A model generated the notes under the pieces. The model saw nothing but the letters and a program-made list of their open reading frames with translations. It did no database searches and was not told where the DNA came from. Below, piece after piece: positions 38,275 to 50,652 of a stretch of 64,000 nucleotides of DNA. The stretch lies in assembly GCF_900129865.1 (NCBI RefSeq), contig NZ_FQXD01000001.1, positions 372,001-436,000 on the forward strand. The letters run 5' to 3'. The position numbers were made by a program, and so were the translations under genes. The first letter of the stretch is position 1. Every line of letters begins with the position of its first letter. Source of the stretch: Virgibacillus chiguensis (GTDB lineage: Bacteria > Bacillota > Bacilli > Bacillales > Amphibacillaceae).

Positions 38275-39558
38275 TTACTCTATGGAAGCAAAAGCTGTGT
38301 CAATTGCTTTTACCGTATGTTCAATATCTTCATCTGTATGCGCAGTAGATAAAAACAGGCCTTCAAATTGTGATGGTGGAAGGAACACGCCATTTTCAAT
38401 CATAGAGCGATAATATTGAGAAAAATAATCAAGATTAGCAGATTGAGCAGTTTCAAAGTTAATTACTTTTTCATTAGTAAAAAAGACGCCAACCATTGAA
38501 CCCGCTCGATTAATATGCAATGGTATATGATGCTTATTGGAAGCCGCTGTAAACCCTTCTATCAATCGGTCTACTTTTTTATTTATCGCTTCATAAGATG
38601 ACTCATCTAACGCTTTTAATGTCTCAAGCCCCGCGGTCATCGCTAACGGATTACCAGATAATGTACCAGCTTGATAGATAGATCCAGTTGGAGCAACTTT
38701 CTCAATAATCTCCCGTTTGCCTCCATATGCACCAACTGGTAATCCACCTCCGATTACCTTCCCGAGACATGTCATATCGGGTGTCACTCCAAAATGACCT
38801 TGCGCACATTGGTAACCTACCCGAAAGCCAGTCATTACTTCATCAAAAATAAGCACGGTGCCGTTTTGCTCCGTAATTTCTCTTAATCCTTGTAAAAAAC
38901 CTTCTATTGGTGGGACCACTCCCATATTGCCGCTAACAGGTTCTACAATAACTGCAGCAATATCATCACCATATGTCTCAAAAGCATATCGCACACTTTC
39001 TAAGTCATTATATGGGACCGTGATCGTATTTTGAGCAATCGTTTTAGGAACACCTGGACTATCAGGAAGTCCAAGTGTAGCCACACCTGACCCTGCTTTA
39101 ATTAACAGTGAATCACCATGACCATGGTAATTCCCTTCAAATTTTAGTATTTTATCTCTTCCTGTGTAGCCTCTTGCTACACGCAACGCGCTCATTGTTG
39201 CTTCCGTACCTGAATTTACCATCCTAACCATTTCTATGGATGGAACGCGGTCAATAACTAGCTGTGCAAGCTCATTTTCTAATACTGTCGGCGCTCCAAA
39301 GCTGGTACCTTTTTCCGCTGTTTCCTTTAATTTTGTTACGACCCGTTCATCAGCATGTCCTAAAATGAGTGGACCCCAGCTTAAAACGTAATCAATGTAT
39401 TCATGACCATCAATATCTCTTATCTTAGCTCCCTTACCAGATTCCATAAAAATTGGTGACATACCTACTGATTTAAATGCACGAACAGGTGAATTAACAC
39501 CGCCAGGCATTAAATCAACTGCTTCTTCATAAGCAGCTTTGGATTTATTAAAATTCAT
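38275..39558 (-). CDS. hemL: Glutamate-1-semialdehyde 2,1-aminomutase
   Basis: A PLP enzyme that converts glutamate-1-semialdehyde to 5-aminolevulinate, the second step of the C5 haem route. The 427 residues include [19 protein letters not shown], the phosphate-site [13 protein letters not shown], the PLP-Asp region [12 protein letters not shown], and the Schiff-base lysine in [17 protein letters not shown]. It is the last gene of hemAXCDBL, 14 bp after hemB. Confidence 0.97.
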   Translation of the reverse strand: MNFNKSKAAYEEAVDLMPGGVNSPVRAFKSVGMSPIFMESGKGAKIRDIDGHEYIDYVLSWGPLILGHADERVVTKLKETAEKGTSFGAPTVLENELAQLVIDRVPSIEMVRMVNSGTEATMSALRVARGYTGRDKILKFEGNYHGHGDSLLIKAGSGVATLGLPDSPGVPKTIAQNTITVPYNDLESVRYAFETYGDDIAAVIVEPVSGNMGVVPPIEGFLQGLREITEQNGTVLIFDEVMTGFRVGYQCAQGHFGVTPDMTCLGKVIGGGLPVGAYGGKREIIEKVAPTGSIYQAGTLSGNPLAMTAGLETLKALDESSYEAINKKVDRLIEGFTAASNKHHIPLHINRAGSMVGVFFTNEKVINFETAQSANLDYFSQYYRSMIENGVFLPPSQFEGLFLSTAHTDEDIEHTVKAIDTAFASIE

Positions 39559-39572
39559 AACCAGATATCCTC

Positions 39573-40562
39573 CTATCTATTTTTTTCTGCTAACCATTTT
39601 GCAACATCTTTTGCAAAATAAGTTATAATTAGATCTGCTCCAGCTCGTTTCATAGATAATAGTTTTTCCATAACCAGCGCCTGTTCATCAATCCAGCCAT
39701 TTTGCGCTGCAGCTTTCACCATCGCATATTCGCCGCTTACATTATAGGCAACAATCGGCAAATCAAAGTTATTCTTCATTTCTCTCACAATATCTAAGTA
39801 GCTTAAAGCTGGTTTTACAATTAAAAAGTCAGCACCTTCATGAACGTCTGATTTCGCCTCACGAAGCGCTTCTAATCGATTCGCGGGATCCATCTGGTAT
39901 GTTTTTCGATCTCCAAATTGTGGTGTACTATCTGCCGCATCTCGGAATGGACCATAAAAAGAAGAAGCGTATTTAACCGCGTAAGACATAATAGGAATCT
40001 GTGTAAAACCAGCTTGATCTAACGCTTGACGAATAACTGCTACAAACCCATCCATCATGTTTGACGGTGCAATAATGTCAGCCCCTGCTTTTGCTTGGGA
40101 TACTGCTGTTTTAGCAAGTAACTCTAATGACGCATCATTATCTACATCATGGTCATGAATGACTCCACAATGTCCATGAGACGTATATTCACACAAACAA
40201 GTATCTGCAATTACGAGCATTGATGGTACTTTTGTTTTAATTTTTCGTGTAGCTTGTTGGACGATCCCTTCATCAATAAAAGCGCCCGTCCCTTGTTCAT
40301 CTTTTTCATTTGGCACCCCAAACAAAATAACAGCTTGAATACCAAGTTCTTCTAGTTCATCTATTTCTTCCGTAAGTAAATCCAGCGATAACTGGTATAC
40401 TCCTGGCATAGAAGGAACCTCTTTTCTCATCTTTTCACCTTCAACAATAAACATGGGATAGACAAGATCGGTTTTATGCAAATGTGTTTCTCTTACTAAG
40501 TCTCTCATACCAGCCGTACGTCTTAATCTACGGTGTCTATCAAAAGTCGGTATGTTCGTCAT
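39573..40562 (-). CDS. hemB: Delta-aminolevulinic acid dehydratase (porphobilinogen synthase)
   Basis: HemB condenses two 5-aminolevulinate molecules to porphobilinogen. The 329-residue enzyme shows the zinc-cysteine segment [16 protein letters not shown], the first active-site lysine in [19 protein letters not shown], and the Schiff-base lysine in [18 protein letters not shown] 40562 was preferred to ATG 40571 because the latter directly abuts AGAAAGG. It overlaps the end of hemD by 23 bp. Confidence 0.96.
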   Translation of the reverse strand: MTNIPTFDRHRRLRRTAGMRDLVRETHLHKTDLVYPMFIVEGEKMRKEVPSMPGVYQLSLDLLTEEIDELEELGIQAVILFGVPNEKDEQGTGAFIDEGIVQQATRKIKTKVPSMLVIADTCLCEYTSHGHCGVIHDHDVDNDASLELLAKTAVSQAKAGADIIAPSNMMDGFVAVIRQALDQAGFTQIPIMSYAVKYASSFYGPFRDAADSTPQFGDRKTYQMDPANRLEALREAKSDVHEGADFLIVKPALSYLDIVREMKNNFDLPIVAYNVSGEYAMVKAAAQNGWIDEQALVMEKLLSMKRAGADLIITYFAKDVAKWLAEKNR

Positions 40563-41334
40563 TTTTTTCATCCTTTCTTTTCATCACATCTTGCTTTATA
40601 CAATCAATCATACCATTAATTGTAAAATCTTTTGCTGTTAAAACTTTAGTAAATCCTAATTCCTTCGCCCGTTGTTCTGTCGTCGTACCAATACATACAC
40701 ATGGTGCGACGTTTCTCACCCCTATTAAATCGACAAATGCCTCCACTGTAGACGGGCTTGTAAATGTAATATAATGAATCTGAGTATTCGTTATCGCACA
40801 TTGCAACAACGGTTTTACTTTGACATTCTTATGGGTTTCATACACTTCAAGCATTGTAAAAGTTTTATTGCTTTGTTTAAAGCGTTCCGGCAAAACATGT
40901 CGAGAGAGATTTCCTCTTACTAACAAAAAATGATCGTCGGTAGGATATTGGCTTAAAAACTCCTCTGCCATCGTCTCAGCATCAAAAGAGCTTGGGACAA
41001 AATCAGCAGAGCGACCTGTTATTTCTTTTAACTTATGATCCGTTTTATTTCCCACAACAGCAATTTTAGTTTGCACCACATTCTCTAAAGCGACAGCGTC
41101 GTGCTTTACGAACTGAAAAAAGCAGCTTACCCCATTTCCACTTGTGAAAAATATCCAATTACAATTCGACAATTGTTGTGCGAAATCCCCATTTATTGGG
41201 CGTTTACAAGTAATATTAATAAGTGGGACTTGTACTGGTTCTCCGCCTAAATCAGTAATTTTTTTCGCAAAGTCTGTTGCTTTTTCTTGCTCGCGAGTGA
41301 CTAAGATTCGCTTCCCATCTAACGGTAAGCTCAT
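40540..41334 (-). CDS. hemD: Uroporphyrinogen-III synthase
   Basis: HemD closes hydroxymethylbilane into uroporphyrinogen III with inversion of ring D. The 264-residue protein is divergent, as HemD usually is, but has the start [20 protein letters not shown], the block [15 protein letters not shown] and the C-terminal [17 protein letters not shown] with [14 protein letters not shown]. Its start codon shares one base with the hemC stop (TAATG). Confidence 0.93.
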   Translation of the reverse strand: MSLPLDGKRILVTREQEKATDFAKKITDLGGEPVQVPLINITCKRPINGDFAQQLSNCNWIFFTSGNGVSCFFQFVKHDAVALENVVQTKIAVVGNKTDHKLKEITGRSADFVPSSFDAETMAEEFLSQYPTDDHFLLVRGNLSRHVLPERFKQSNKTFTMLEVYETHKNVKVKPLLQCAITNTQIHYITFTSPSTVEAFVDLIGVRNVAPCVCIGTTTEQRAKELGFTKVLTAKDFTINGMIDCIKQDVMKRKDEKNDEHTDF

Positions 41335-42263
41335 TACTCATTTAACTCCTCTTTTACCTTTTCAATAATTTCCTTAGCACCGCGATTTTGTAATAACGTA
41401 GCTGCTTTCCTGCCAACTGCTTCTGGATCACTACCTTGTACCACTTCCTTTAAGACTGTTTTCCCATCAGGTGTGCCTACAAAAGCTGTCAGTACAATGG
41501 ATTCTCCTTGTAAATATGCATAGCCTCCGATTGGTACTTGACAGCCGCCTTCCAACAAATGCAAAAAGGTTCGTTCCGCAGTAACCGTTCGAGCGGTATC
41601 TTCATCATGAATGGTTGCTAACAGTTTTTTCAATTCATCATCTTCCGACCGGCATTCAATAGCTAAAGCGCCTTGCCCAACTGCAGGAACACAAACATCA
41701 GGCTCTAAATACTCCGTAATTAATGTTTCACTTAAACCTACACGTTTTAAACCAGAAACAGCCAACACGATCGCATCATAATCTTCTTCCTTTAATTTTC
41801 TTATCCTTGTTTCAATATTACCACGTATCCACTTTATCGTGACATCTGGTCTGACGGCTTGTATTTGCGCAGCTCTTCGTAAACTGCTCGTTCCAACAAT
41901 AGCGCCTTTAGGCAGATCTTTTAAACGTATATTTCCTTTAGAAAGAAACGCATCTCGATGGTCTTCACGCTCTGGAATAGTCGTTATAATCAACCCTTCT
42001 GGCATAGCAGAAGGCATATCTTTCATACTATGTACAGCTAAATCAATTTCTTTATTATACATAGCCTCCTCAATCTCTTTAATAAACAGACCCTTTCCAC
42101 CTACTTTTGATAAAGTAACATCTAAAATACGATCCCCCTTTGTAACGATTTTCTTTACTTCAAAATCATTTTCAACCCCAGCTTGTTTTAATTGTTTAAT
42201 TACCCAATTTGTTTGTGTTAATGCAAGATTACTTTTTCGTGAACCAACAACTAATTTACGCAA
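41334..42263 (-). CDS. hemC: Hydroxymethylbilane synthase (porphobilinogen deaminase)
   Basis: HemC polymerises four porphobilinogens. The 309-residue chain starts [20 protein letters not shown], has the catalytic-Asp segment AVHSMKDMP, the arginine-rich [12 protein letters not shown], and the cofactor-attachment Cys in [13 protein letters not shown]. It is third in the hem operon, followed directly by hemD. Confidence 0.97.
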   Translation of the reverse strand: MRKLVVGSRKSNLALTQTNWVIKQLKQAGVENDFEVKKIVTKGDRILDVTLSKVGGKGLFIKEIEEAMYNKEIDLAVHSMKDMPSAMPEGLIITTIPEREDHRDAFLSKGNIRLKDLPKGAIVGTSSLRRAAQIQAVRPDVTIKWIRGNIETRIRKLKEEDYDAIVLAVSGLKRVGLSETLITEYLEPDVCVPAVGQGALAIECRSEDDELKKLLATIHDEDTARTVTAERTFLHLLEGGCQVPIGGYAYLQGESIVLTAFVGTPDGKTVLKEVVQGSDPEAVGRKAATLLQNRGAKEIIEKVKEELNE

Positions 42264-42282
42264 GTTTAATCTCTCCCTATGT

Positions 42283-43101
42283 TTAAAAATGAAATTTCGA
42301 TAACGTACTGAATAACAAGAAATTGACTAGCAACAATAGAAAAGCAACTGTATTATACATTGCAATCGTTCTCCCTTTATACTTTTTCCATAAACGGATG
42401 ACTAAGTAAATGACGTAAATAGCCAATACAAAGAAAGAACCAATTGTCTTTAAATCTACCCAGTAAAATAGAGCATCAGATACATAAGCCCACACAATTC
42501 CTAGTATAATAGCGATTAATAATAAAGGAACACCAATGGTTACTGTTTTAAATGCATAACTATCCAATTGGTTCAAGTCGGCAAACCGCCACATCCACTT
42601 AAAACCTTTTTTTTGCTTCAATAATTTGTACTGAATTAAATACATAATGGATAATAAAAAGGATAGTGTGAAAAATCCATAGGAAGTAATGGCAATCGTT
42701 ATATGTGCAATAACTATTTCATGGACAAATTGGACGGCATGCTCCTGCCAATTTTTTTGCGCGTCCGTCAACAAAAAAAGCAATAGAATGAAGAAACTAA
42801 ATACATTTGTAAAAAAAACAATAAAATGAACAGGAAATAGTTTATTCGCTAGTAATGATATCGTCACAAGAATCCACGAATAAAAAAACAGACTATCATT
42901 TAAGGTTACAACCGGAAAACTTTTTTCAAAGATTATTACATAGAATAAAAAAAAGGTTTGAATGATCCAAACCAAACTAAGCAACCAGAAGGCTATTCGA
43001 TTTACCCTCCGGTTGTCTTGAACAAAATCGATAAAGTATCCGAACAGGCTTAATCCATAAATGATTAATATAAATTCATAAAGCCATTTTAATTCTACCA
43101 T
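42283..43101 (-). CDS. hemX: HemX, CcsA-like membrane protein
   Basis: A 272-residue membrane protein with about eight hydrophobic segments, of the cytochrome c assembly (CcsA/CcmC-like) family. In B. subtilis HemX lowers the level of glutamyl-tRNA reductase HemA. The gene follows hemA by about 16 bp. The haem-handling WWD-type motif is not obvious, consistent with a HemX rather than a true CcsA. Confidence 0.88.
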   Translation of the reverse strand: MVELKWLYEFILIIYGLSLFGYFIDFVQDNRRVNRIAFWLLSLVWIIQTFFLFYVIIFEKSFPVVTLNDSLFFYSWILVTISLLANKLFPVHFIVFFTNVFSFFILLLFLLTDAQKNWQEHAVQFVHEIVIAHITIAITSYGFFTLSFLLSIMYLIQYKLLKQKKGFKWMWRFADLNQLDSYAFKTVTIGVPLLLIAIILGIVWAYVSDALFYWVDLKTIGSFFVLAIYVIYLVIRLWKKYKGRTIAMYNTVAFLLLLVNFLLFSTLSKFHF

Positions 43102-43117
43102 ATGAGTATTCCTTTCA

Positions 43118-44488
43118 TTATATGGTCGGCATCTTATTTAAAAGTGGGAAGGATACTTGTTTATTTTTCATTGCTTTATTTGTTTCATTTTTTTTTGCCT
43201 GCTTATCAAGCTCTGCTTGTACTTCTGCCTCGATACCGAATATGTCAATAAACAATTGAAGTGATTCCTTTGATCGGTCACCTACCGCCATTTCTTTTGC
43301 TTGTGTAATTGGCTCTTTTAGCAACTGATTGACGATACTTTTCGTATGTTTGTTAATGATCTTTTTCTCTCTTTCTGTGAGATCAGGCATTTTTCTTTCA
43401 ATACTTTTCACTGTTTCCATTTGTATGGAAAGTGCTTTCTGCCGTAAAGCTGAAATAATTGGTACAACACCTAATGTCTTTAACCATTCTTTAAATGCCA
43501 CAATTTCACTTTCAAACATCAGCTCAATTTGCTCTGCTGCTTCTTTTCTTGCTTCTAAATTTTCATCCACAATATGTTGCAGATCATCGATATCATACAA
43601 GAAAGTATTTTCTAATTCACTTACAAAAGGGTCAATGTCCCGTGGAACTGCAATGTCTACTAAAAATAAAGGGTTCCCCTTGCGCTCTTTTTGCACTGCT
43701 TCCACCAATTCTTTTGATAAGATGATCGATGTAGAACCGGTAGAAGTAATCAGAATATCAGCTTCTTGTAATACGATAGGTAACCTGTCGATTGTTTCAG
43801 CGCGTGCTGCAAACTTTTTAGCCAACGCATCTGCTTTTTCTCTTGTGCGATTTACCACTGTAATGTCGTTCGTTCCGGAACCTTGTAAATTTTTAACAGC
43901 AAGTTCTCCCATTTTTCCCGCACCTAGTATAACAACACGTTTTTTCTTTAAGTCACCAAAAATTTTCTTTGCTAGCTCAACAGCTGCATAACTAACAGAA
44001 ACTGCTTGTTTACCAATTGCCGTATCTTTCTGTACACGCTTACCAAACGTAATAGCCTGTTTGAATAATTCATTCAACACAGTACCAGTTGTACCCATTT
44101 TTTGTGCAGTTAAAAACGCTTGCTTCACTTGACCCAAGATTTGCGTTTCCCCTAATACCATAGAATCCAATCCTGTAATTACACGAAATAAATGCTCCAT
44201 CGCCCCGTCATTTTCAACAATTTGTAAAAATGAAGAAAAACTAGCTTTCTCTTCATCAAACCAATCAGCTAAAAACTGCTTTATATAGTATCGCCCTGTA
44301 TGCAATTGGTCTACTACTGCAAAAATTTCTGTACGATTACAAGTGGTAACAATAACATTTTCTAAAATACTTTTTTGCCCATTCAAAGCGACCATGGCCT
44401 CGTGAACATGATCTTCCGAAAAGGCAAGCTTTTCCCTAATTTCTACAGGGGCTGTTTTATAATTAAAACCCACCTTTAAAATATGCAC
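43118..44488 (-). CDS. hemA: Glutamyl-tRNA reductase
   Basis: The first committed enzyme of the C5 haem pathway, reducing glutamyl-tRNA to glutamate-1-semialdehyde with NADPH. It has the catalytic Cys in [16 protein letters not shown], the block [17 protein letters not shown], the nucleotide-binding [17 protein letters not shown], and a helical dimerisation tail. GTG 44488 gives the usual family start [19 protein letters not shown] and 9-base spacing from GGGGG. ATG 44494 is the alternative but is only 3 bases from it. This gives 456 residues. Confidence 0.95.
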   Translation of the reverse strand: MHILKVGFNYKTAPVEIREKLAFSEDHVHEAMVALNGQKSILENVIVTTCNRTEIFAVVDQLHTGRYYIKQFLADWFDEEKASFSSFLQIVENDGAMEHLFRVITGLDSMVLGETQILGQVKQAFLTAQKMGTTGTVLNELFKQAITFGKRVQKDTAIGKQAVSVSYAAVELAKKIFGDLKKKRVVILGAGKMGELAVKNLQGSGTNDITVVNRTREKADALAKKFAARAETIDRLPIVLQEADILITSTGSTSIILSKELVEAVQKERKGNPLFLVDIAVPRDIDPFVSELENTFLYDIDDLQHIVDENLEARKEAAEQIELMFESEIVAFKEWLKTLGVVPIISALRQKALSIQMETVKSIERKMPDLTEREKKIINKHTKSIVNQLLKEPITQAKEMAVGDRSKESLQLFIDIFGIEAEVQAELDKQAKKNETNKAMKNKQVSFPLLNKMPTI

Positions 44489-44811
44489 AACCATCTACCC
44501 CCAAATAAAATGAAACTTCCATAACTGTTCTAAAATTAGGTGTTATCCGTATAGTTTGAACTGATTTTAATAATCAAGCATAACAGGATAAAGGACCAAT
44601 TCATTTACTAATTAATAATAAATATAAAATAACATTATTTCTAAACACTATTATAACATGTATATTCCGTTACAATTTAATAAAATGTGAACATAATCTG
44701 AAACATTATGATAGCATATAACGTATAAGCATTAGTGCATAACACGTCTGTACTTTATCACAACAAAAGTAAAGAAGCAAGCATTCGAACTACATATCAT
44801 GAGGTGATTAC
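44489..44811. other. Divergent promoter region between hemA and the LiaI/LiaF-like gene
   Basis: No gene is present. On the minus strand TGTTATAAT around 44649-44657 is a good extended -10 for hemA, but a -35 at normal distance was not clear. B. subtilis hemA is under PerR control; the best PerR-like match here is too weak to call. Confidence 0.4.
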
Positions 44812-45294
44812 TTGAAAAAACAAAACACGCTTACCGCGTATCTTCTTATCGGTATAGGTTTGTTTTTTTTACTTAAACAATTAAATATTCCTATCTTGAA
44901 CAACTTTTATTCATGGCAAACAATAATCATTATAATTGGACTTGTTTTGTTAATTCATAGTTATATTACAAAAAATTACCAGAATTTGTTTAGCGGTACT
45001 ATTTTGTTAGGATTAGGCATTCATTTTTACGGTCTAGCTTACTATTCTTTTTGGATTGATCATTGGGCTATGTATGTACTTATTGTAGGCGTCGCATTTA
45101 TAGTTCGTTTTTTACAAACGAAAGAAGGCTTGATACCAGGAATATTGTTGACAGCTTTTTCTTTGGTCATGATGTTTTCAGTACAACTTCCTAGCTGGTT
45201 TAATTGGATCTATACAATTGTAGATGTAATGGAACGTTTTTGGCCTGTTTTGTTAATTATTTTTGGCTTGTTTTTATTAACGAAACGGAAATAA
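44812..45294 (+). CDS. LiaI/LiaF-type membrane protein (possibly YsxD-equivalent)
   Basis: A 160-residue protein with about five or six hydrophobic segments and a repeated pattern: one segment begins AYLLIGIGLFFLLKQLNIPI and the last ends FWPVLLIIFGLFLLTKRK. This is typical of the LiaI-LiaF-like transmembrane region. The start is TTG 44812 behind GAGGTGAT. It sits in the B. subtilis ysxD position, between hemA and ysxC, but faces the opposite way. Equivalence to ysxD is uncertain. Function unknown, perhaps related to envelope stress. Confidence 0.72.
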   Translation: MKKQNTLTAYLLIGIGLFFLLKQLNIPILNNFYSWQTIIIIIGLVLLIHSYITKNYQNLFSGTILLGLGIHFYGLAYYSFWIDHWAMYVLIVGVAFIVRFLQTKEGLIPGILLTAFSLVMMFSVQLPSWFNWIYTIVDVMERFWPVLLIIFGLFLLTKRK

Positions 45295-45300
45295 ACATAG

Positions 45301-45357
45301 ATAAATGATGAAATGGAAGGGCGCTCGTATAAAAAGAGCCCCCTTTACATCATTTAT
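45301..45357. terminator. Bidirectional terminator between the LiaI/LiaF-like gene and ysxC
   Basis: ATAAATGATG at 45301-45310 pairs with CATCATTTAT at 45348-45357, enclosing an imperfect AAGGGCGCTC/GAGCCCCCTT stem. The genes converge on it, with only 6 bp on either side. Confidence 0.8.
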
Positions 45358-45363
45358 GGAAAA

Positions 45364-45951
45364 TTACACCTCCATATATTGGCGGATCATGGACCATGCT
45401 TCTTCTTTTCCTTCACCCGTTTCAGCAGAAAAAGGTAATACCAGATCTCCTGCCTCCACTTGAAAAGCTTTTTCCGTTCGTTTTACATGCTGTGATCGTT
45501 TGTTTTTAGACACTTTATCCAATTTAGTCGCTATGATTAAAACCGGAAGTTCATAATACTTTAAAAAATCATACATCTGTAAATCATCAACAGTGGGCTC
45601 ATGTCGGATATCCGTAATTAAAAGCACCGCTTTTAACGAATGGCGCTTCTCAAAGTACTCTTCCATCATTTTGCCCCATTTTTGCCTTTCTTTTTTTGAC
45701 ACTTTTGCATAACCATAACCAGGGACATCAACAAAATAAAAGGCATCGTTGATAAGATAAAAATTTAGCGTTTGTGTTTTTCCTGGTTTTGATGACGTTC
45801 GTGCTAAATTCTTGCGGTTAATTAACGTATTAATAAACGAAGACTTTCCTACATTTGATCGTCCTGCTAAAGCTATTTCTGGTAACTGATCGTTTGGATA
45901 TTGTTTTTCACTGACAGCACTTATTACAATTTCAGCTTTTGTTACTTTCAT
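45364..45951 (-). CDS. ysxC: Ribosome biogenesis GTPase YsxC/EngB
   Basis: A 195-residue essential GTPase needed for late 50S subunit assembly. Motifs are the P-loop [15 protein letters not shown], the G2 threonine in [15 protein letters not shown], the G3 [12 protein letters not shown] and the G4 ATKLDKVSK. It overlaps the lon 3' end by 20 bp, indicating coupling, as in B. subtilis. Confidence 0.97.
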   Translation of the reverse strand: MKVTKAEIVISAVSEKQYPNDQLPEIALAGRSNVGKSSFINTLINRKNLARTSSKPGKTQTLNFYLINDAFYFVDVPGYGYAKVSKKERQKWGKMMEEYFEKRHSLKAVLLITDIRHEPTVDDLQMYDFLKYYELPVLIIATKLDKVSKNKRSQHVKRTEKAFQVEAGDLVLPFSAETGEGKEEAWSMIRQYMEV

Positions 45952-48268
45952 TTTGCTCCCCCACTAACGCATGTTGTAATACTTGATCCAGATGACGAAC
46001 AGCGATAAATGTGATATCTTTTCTTACACTTTCAGGAATAGATTCAATATCTTTTTTATTGTCTTCTGGAATAATAACGGTAGAAATACCAGCACGATGT
46101 GCGCTTAGCGTTTTTTCCTTTAGACCACCAATCGGAAGTACCCGACCTCTTAAGGTTATTTCTCCAGTCATTGCTACCTCTTTCTTTACGGGACGACCTG
46201 TCAATGAAGAAACTAAAGCTGTAGCCATCGTTATTCCTGCGGAGGGCCCGTCCTTTGGAGTGGCTCCCTCAGGAACATGAATATGAATATCACAATTCTC
46301 ATGAAAAGATGGATCTATATTCAGTTCAGTTGCTCGAGAACGAATATAGCTAAAAGCTGCTTGTGCTGACTCTTGCATGACATCACCGAGTTTCCCTGTA
46401 AGGGTCAATTTCCCCTTTCCAGGATAGTGGGAAACCTCAATAGATAATGTATCGCCTCCAACAGCTGTGTATGCTAGCCCAGTGGCAGTACCTACCTGAT
46501 TCTCTTTTTCTACTAAGCCATAACGGTATAACGGTTTTCCTAGCATTTCCTCTAAACTATTTTCAGTTACGATGACACGTTTCTTTTTTTGAGAGACAAC
46601 AAGCTTAGCTGCTTTTCGGCACAAGGAAGCTAATTGTCTTTCAAGATTACGAACACCCGCTTCTCTTGTATACATTCGAATTAATTTTCGAAGAGCCTCA
46701 TCTCGTAATTGCAATTGTCCTTTTGTTAAACCATTTTCTTTCAATTGTTTAGGCAGTAAATGACGCCTTGCAATATGCTGCTTTTCAATTTCTGTATATC
46801 CAGCAATAGAAATAATCTCCATTCGATCGAGCAAAGGTGCTGGGATGTTGTTTATGTAATTTGCAGTAGCGACGAACAGCACATTGGATAAATCGTACGT
46901 TTCTTCAATAAAATGATCACTAAATTGCGCGTTTTGTTCTGGATCAAGAACTTCTAATAAAGCGGAAGATGGGTCTCCGCGAAAGTCATGAGCCATTTTA
47001 TCAATTTCATCTAATAAAAATACCGGGTTGTTCGTCTTTGCTTTTTTCATTCCTTGAATAATTCTTCCTGGCATAGCCCCAATATAAGTACGCCTGTGGC
47101 CTCGAATTTCGGCTTCATCACGGATCCCCCCTAAGGAAATACGGATGAAATTTCGGTTTACAGCATGAGCGATCGACTTCGCTAAAGATGTTTTCCCCAC
47201 TCCAGGTGGACCCGCCAAGCATAAAATAGGTCCTTTAATAGATGAAGTGAGTTTTTGTACAGCTAAATATTCTAAAATTCGCTCTTTTACCTTCTCCAGA
47301 CCGTAATGTTCCCTATTTAAAATATTTTCTGCCAAGTCCACATCAATCCGATCTTCCGTCTTCTCATTCCAAGGTAACGCTAACAACCATTCTATGTAAT
47401 TTCTAATTACTGAACTTTCCGCAGAGCTTTGAGGGATTTTTTCATAACGGTCTAATTCTTTAAGCGCTGCTGTTTGAATTCGCTCAGGCATGGTGGAGGT
47501 ATGGATTTTTTCCCGCAACTCATCTACCTCACCTATTTTCCCGTCTTTTTCTCCCAACTCTTTTTGAATTGCCTTTAATTGTTCACGTAAATAATATTCT
47601 TTTTGTGTTTTTTCCATGGATGTTTTGACACGTTGACCGATTTTCTTTTCCAGGTCAAGCACCTTTTGTTCGTTAGATATGTATTGGATTAACATCTGTA
47701 GCCGTGTTTTAATCTCTTGTGTTTCCAATAATGCTTGCTTTTCCTTTATTTTCAAAGACAAATGAGAGGTAATTATATCTGCTAATCGCCCGGGTTCATC
47801 TATGTCAGCAACCGTCTCAAATGTTTCATGTGTGATTTTTTGCGAGAGTGTCGTATACTTCTCAAATTGGGTCAATAGTGAACGCATAAGCGCTTCTTGT
47901 TCATGCTGATCCGTTTCTATATCAGATATCTTTTGTACTTCTACAATAAATTCTTGCTCTTGTTCAACGTATCTTATTACTTCTGCTCGGTATACACCTT
48001 CAACTAAAACCCGCATCGTTCCATTCGGGAGTTTAATCATTTGCTTAACCATAGAAACCGTCCCAATAGAGTAGATGTCCTTTGGTTCCGGTTCTTTTAA
48101 ACGAATTTTCTTTTGTGCTGCTAAAAATATGTATTCATTATCCATCATCGCTTTTTCAATAGCTGCAATAGATTTTTCTCTTCCTACATCCAAATGTAAA
48201 ACCACGGACGGGAAAACAAGCAATCCTCTTAATGGTAGGAGGGGAATTTGTTTTTTATCATTTGTCAT
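45932..48268 (-). CDS. lonA: ATP-dependent protease Lon (LonA)
   Basis: A 778-residue AAA+ serine protease. It has an N-terminal substrate-recognition domain ([20 protein letters not shown]), coiled coils, Walker [15 protein letters not shown], Walker [12 protein letters not shown], and a protease domain with the catalytic Ser in [15 protein letters not shown] and the Lys about 43 residues later. ATG 48268 and ATG 48271 are both well placed after GGAGG. In B. subtilis lonB lies between lonA and clpX. Here there is only a gap. Confidence 0.97.
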   Translation of the reverse strand: MTNDKKQIPLLPLRGLLVFPSVVLHLDVGREKSIAAIEKAMMDNEYIFLAAQKKIRLKEPEPKDIYSIGTVSMVKQMIKLPNGTMRVLVEGVYRAEVIRYVEQEQEFIVEVQKISDIETDQHEQEALMRSLLTQFEKYTTLSQKITHETFETVADIDEPGRLADIITSHLSLKIKEKQALLETQEIKTRLQMLIQYISNEQKVLDLEKKIGQRVKTSMEKTQKEYYLREQLKAIQKELGEKDGKIGEVDELREKIHTSTMPERIQTAALKELDRYEKIPQSSAESSVIRNYIEWLLALPWNEKTEDRIDVDLAENILNREHYGLEKVKERILEYLAVQKLTSSIKGPILCLAGPPGVGKTSLAKSIAHAVNRNFIRISLGGIRDEAEIRGHRRTYIGAMPGRIIQGMKKAKTNNPVFLLDEIDKMAHDFRGDPSSALLEVLDPEQNAQFSDHFIEETYDLSNVLFVATANYINNIPAPLLDRMEIISIAGYTEIEKQHIARRHLLPKQLKENGLTKGQLQLRDEALRKLIRMYTREAGVRNLERQLASLCRKAAKLVVSQKKKRVIVTENSLEEMLGKPLYRYGLVEKENQVGTATGLAYTAVGGDTLSIEVSHYPGKGKLTLTGKLGDVMQESAQAAFSYIRSRATELNIDPSFHENCDIHIHVPEGATPKDGPSAGITMATALVSSLTGRPVKKEVAMTGEITLRGRVLPIGGLKEKTLSAHRAGISTVIIPEDNKKDIESIPESVRKDITFIAVRHLDQVLQHALVGEQNESNKS

Positions 48269-48653
48269 CATATGTACCTCCATATATAGGTAGTGATGTA
48301 TTTATACATTCTTAAATTCTATAGAAAAGTGGGTGGTTTGTAAATAATTTATAAAAAGCACTTCTAATCCATAGATGTTTTTTTCCGTACAGATTCTTAA
48401 AGTGTAAAGAAATGATCTGGTTCGAAAGCATTTGAATAGCCTGGGGAAGAAATTAAGTGCTGTTTTCTTTTTCACAATTGGAAAAGGAAGATTTTATGGC
48501 GGTTATATGTTTTAAAAAGCTTTACCTACGCAAGCTACAGTTTTTCTAAGGCTATAGATCTACAATATGATACATTTTGTATAAAGAAACACCTTCAAAT
48601 GCTTTTGTGGCTTGCGCTCTTCGGTGAGCCATGATGGTTTCCTATAGTATAAA
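48269..48653. other. Gene-free region where B. subtilis has lonB
   Basis: No reading frame or lonB remnant is visible. The segment must contain the lon promoter; no convincing sigma-A or CtsR-type site was picked out. Its left end shares TTTCCTATAG(AG)TATAAAA with the safA terminator region. Confidence 0.45.
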
Positions 48654-48705
48654 AAAAGAGACTGACTAGTTGTATAATAAACGTCCAAAAAAGTCAGCCT
48701 CTTTT
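48654..48705 (-). terminator. Terminator of clpX
   Basis: AAAAGAGACTGACT at 48654-48667 pairs with AGTCAGCCTCTTTT at 48692-48705 with one mismatch. On the minus strand it is followed by TTTTTTTATAC. It lies about 118 bp past the clpX stop. Confidence 0.8.
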
Positions 48706-48823
48706 ACATATTGCTAAGTTCAACACTAGCAAGGAAGTCTGTCAAGGTGCGTAAGTTTATTCGTATCACTACTTTTACTTACCAAACAACCAAAATCATG
48801 AAATCCTAGGTTTTGGTGCCCCT

Positions 48824-50101
48824 TTAAGCACTTTCTTTAGGAAGTTTTTTAGCTCCTTCTGTTACTGTCCCATCTCGGTATACAAGTTTTGGAACACCCT
48901 CTTCTTCTACAGTTCTTTTCGTAATAATACACTTCTCAATATCATCTCTAGATGGGAGTTCAAACATAACATCAAGTGTTATACCCTCAATAATGGAGCG
49001 TAACCCCCTAGCTCCCGTCTTACGTTCAATTGCCTTAGCAGCAATTTCTCTTAAAGCTTCCTCTTCAAATTCTAATTCAATATTATCCAACTCAAATAAT
49101 TTTTCATATTGTTTCACTAAAGCGTTTTTCGGCTTCGTTAAAATCTCAACGAGCGCTTCTTCATCTAATGGCGTTAAACTACCTATAACTGGAATTCTAC
49201 CAATAAACTCTGGAATAAGCCCATAACGTAATAAGTCTTCTGGTAAAACCTTTTCTAACAGCTCACCCATGTCTAAATCTTGCTGCTTTTCATTGGCTCC
49301 AAACCCAATTACTTTTTTACCAAGACGGCGTTTAATAACCTGATCAATTCCATCGAATGCCCCACCAACGATAAACAAAATATTCGTTGTATCAATCTGA
49401 ATAAATTCCTGATGAGGGTGTTTTCTGCCACCTTGAGGAGGAACGCTAGCTACCGTTCCTTCTAATATTTTAAGTAAAGCCTGCTGCACGCCTTCTCCAG
49501 AGACATCTCGTGTAATAGAAGGATTTTCTGACTTACGAGCTACTTTGTCTATTTCATCAATGTAAATAATGCCTTTTTCTGCTTTTTCTACATCGTAATC
49601 GGCTGCTTGAATGAGCTTCAGTAATATGTTCTCTACATCCTCGCCAACATAGCCAGCTTCAGTAAGTGACGTTGCATCAGCCATTGCGAAAGGTACATTA
49701 ATTATTCGCGCTAAAGTTTGCGCTAACAATGTTTTCCCGCTACCAGTCGGACCAATCATAGCTATGTTACTTTTGGCTAGCTCTACATCGTCAGAAGAAG
49801 ATTTCGGTGTATTGATCCGCTTATAATGGTTATATACAGCAACAGATAAGTTCTTTTTTGCCTTATCTTGACCAATAACATAATCATCCAATATATCACA
49901 TATTTCACGTGGCTTCGGAATTTCTTTTAATTCTGTTTCCTCTTCCGTTCCGAGCTCTTCTTCCACTATTTCCGTACACAATTCAATACATTCATCACAT
50001 ATATAAACGCCCGGTCCAGCCACTAATTTCCGAACTTGATCTTGGCCTTTACCACAGAACGAACATTTTAATTGTCCTTTTTCTTCATTGAATTTAAACA
50101 C
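48824..50101 (-). CDS. clpX: ATP-dependent Clp protease ATP-binding subunit ClpX
   Basis: A 425-residue AAA+ unfoldase that feeds substrates to ClpP. It has an N-terminal four-Cys zinc domain ([13 protein letters not shown] and [10 protein letters not shown]), Walker [16 protein letters not shown], the block [18 protein letters not shown], Walker [14 protein letters not shown], and the ClpP-contact loop region with FIGRIPV. The start is GTG 50101 behind AGGGGTGA. Confidence 0.97.
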   Translation of the reverse strand: MFKFNEEKGQLKCSFCGKGQDQVRKLVAGPGVYICDECIELCTEIVEEELGTEEETELKEIPKPREICDILDDYVIGQDKAKKNLSVAVYNHYKRINTPKSSSDDVELAKSNIAMIGPTGSGKTLLAQTLARIINVPFAMADATSLTEAGYVGEDVENILLKLIQAADYDVEKAEKGIIYIDEIDKVARKSENPSITRDVSGEGVQQALLKILEGTVASVPPQGGRKHPHQEFIQIDTTNILFIVGGAFDGIDQVIKRRLGKKVIGFGANEKQQDLDMGELLEKVLPEDLLRYGLIPEFIGRIPVIGSLTPLDEEALVEILTKPKNALVKQYEKLFELDNIELEFEEEALREIAAKAIERKTGARGLRSIIEGITLDVMFELPSRDDIEKCIITKRTVEEEGVPKLVYRDGTVTEGAKKLPKESA

Positions 50102-50499
50102 TTATTATTCACCCCTAAAAGTTAAATCTCTTTCCTTGCAAATGGCTCTTTAGGTTTCAACTTATAGCCATCATATCAGATCAAAATTAAAATACAAAAT
50201 GATATACTTTTTTTCGCCGCTATTTTCAGCATAATTACTAACACCGCCACATTTGGTTCGATACACTACTTGTTAGCATTCCCATCATTCACGCTTTTCA
50301 TAATATTGTTTTCAAGTTAACTCCCTTTTAAGAAAGCTTTATATTTAAGTATATTATGCAACACTCTTTGTATTACTTTATAAGAGAATCATTAGAAAGT
50401 CGAATGAAAAGGACAGTGTAACTACAATTTTTTTCATGCTACTTCCATTGGCTGTATGATCTTTTATCAGGGAACACAATTCTTTCGCTCGTAACTGAT
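50102..50499. other. Intergenic region upstream of clpX
   Basis: No gene is supported. AT-rich sequence with a possible -35 TTGAAA near 50310 (minus strand) but no matching -10. Together with the adjoining repeat and terminator it makes a gap of over 600 bp between tig and clpX. Confidence 0.4.
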
Positions 50500-50646
50500 A
50501 TAAGGTGCTGTAACAATTCCACTTCAAGCATTGGAAGTTATGAACTTACCAAGCCCTTAATCCCTTTTTTCGTTTTCATGCCCTTGGGCAACTAAACAAT
50601 TCGCCTCGGGTAAAAGGGCCCATCACGGATTGAAGTTTCACTTTAT
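50500..50646 (-). repeat. MITE-like repeat, family B, copy 3 (inverted)
   Basis: Read on the minus strand it starts ATAAAGTGAAACTTCAATCC and ends TTACAGCACCTTAT, matching copy 1 at 29367-29539 at both ends. The terminal repeats are ATAAGGTG at 50500-50507 and CACTTTAT at 50639-50646, with one mismatch. The centre is more diverged. Confidence 0.72.
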
Positions 50647-50652
50647 ACGGAA

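Noticed and set aside
43329-43991. A 220-codon plus-strand frame
   Set aside because: It is antisense to hemA, whose motifs are clear in the opposite frame; no independent support for coding.
44489-44811. PerR box upstream of hemA
   Set aside because: The best candidate, TTAGAAATAATGTTA on the minus strand, matches only about 9 of 14 consensus positions, which is not convincing in AT-rich DNA.
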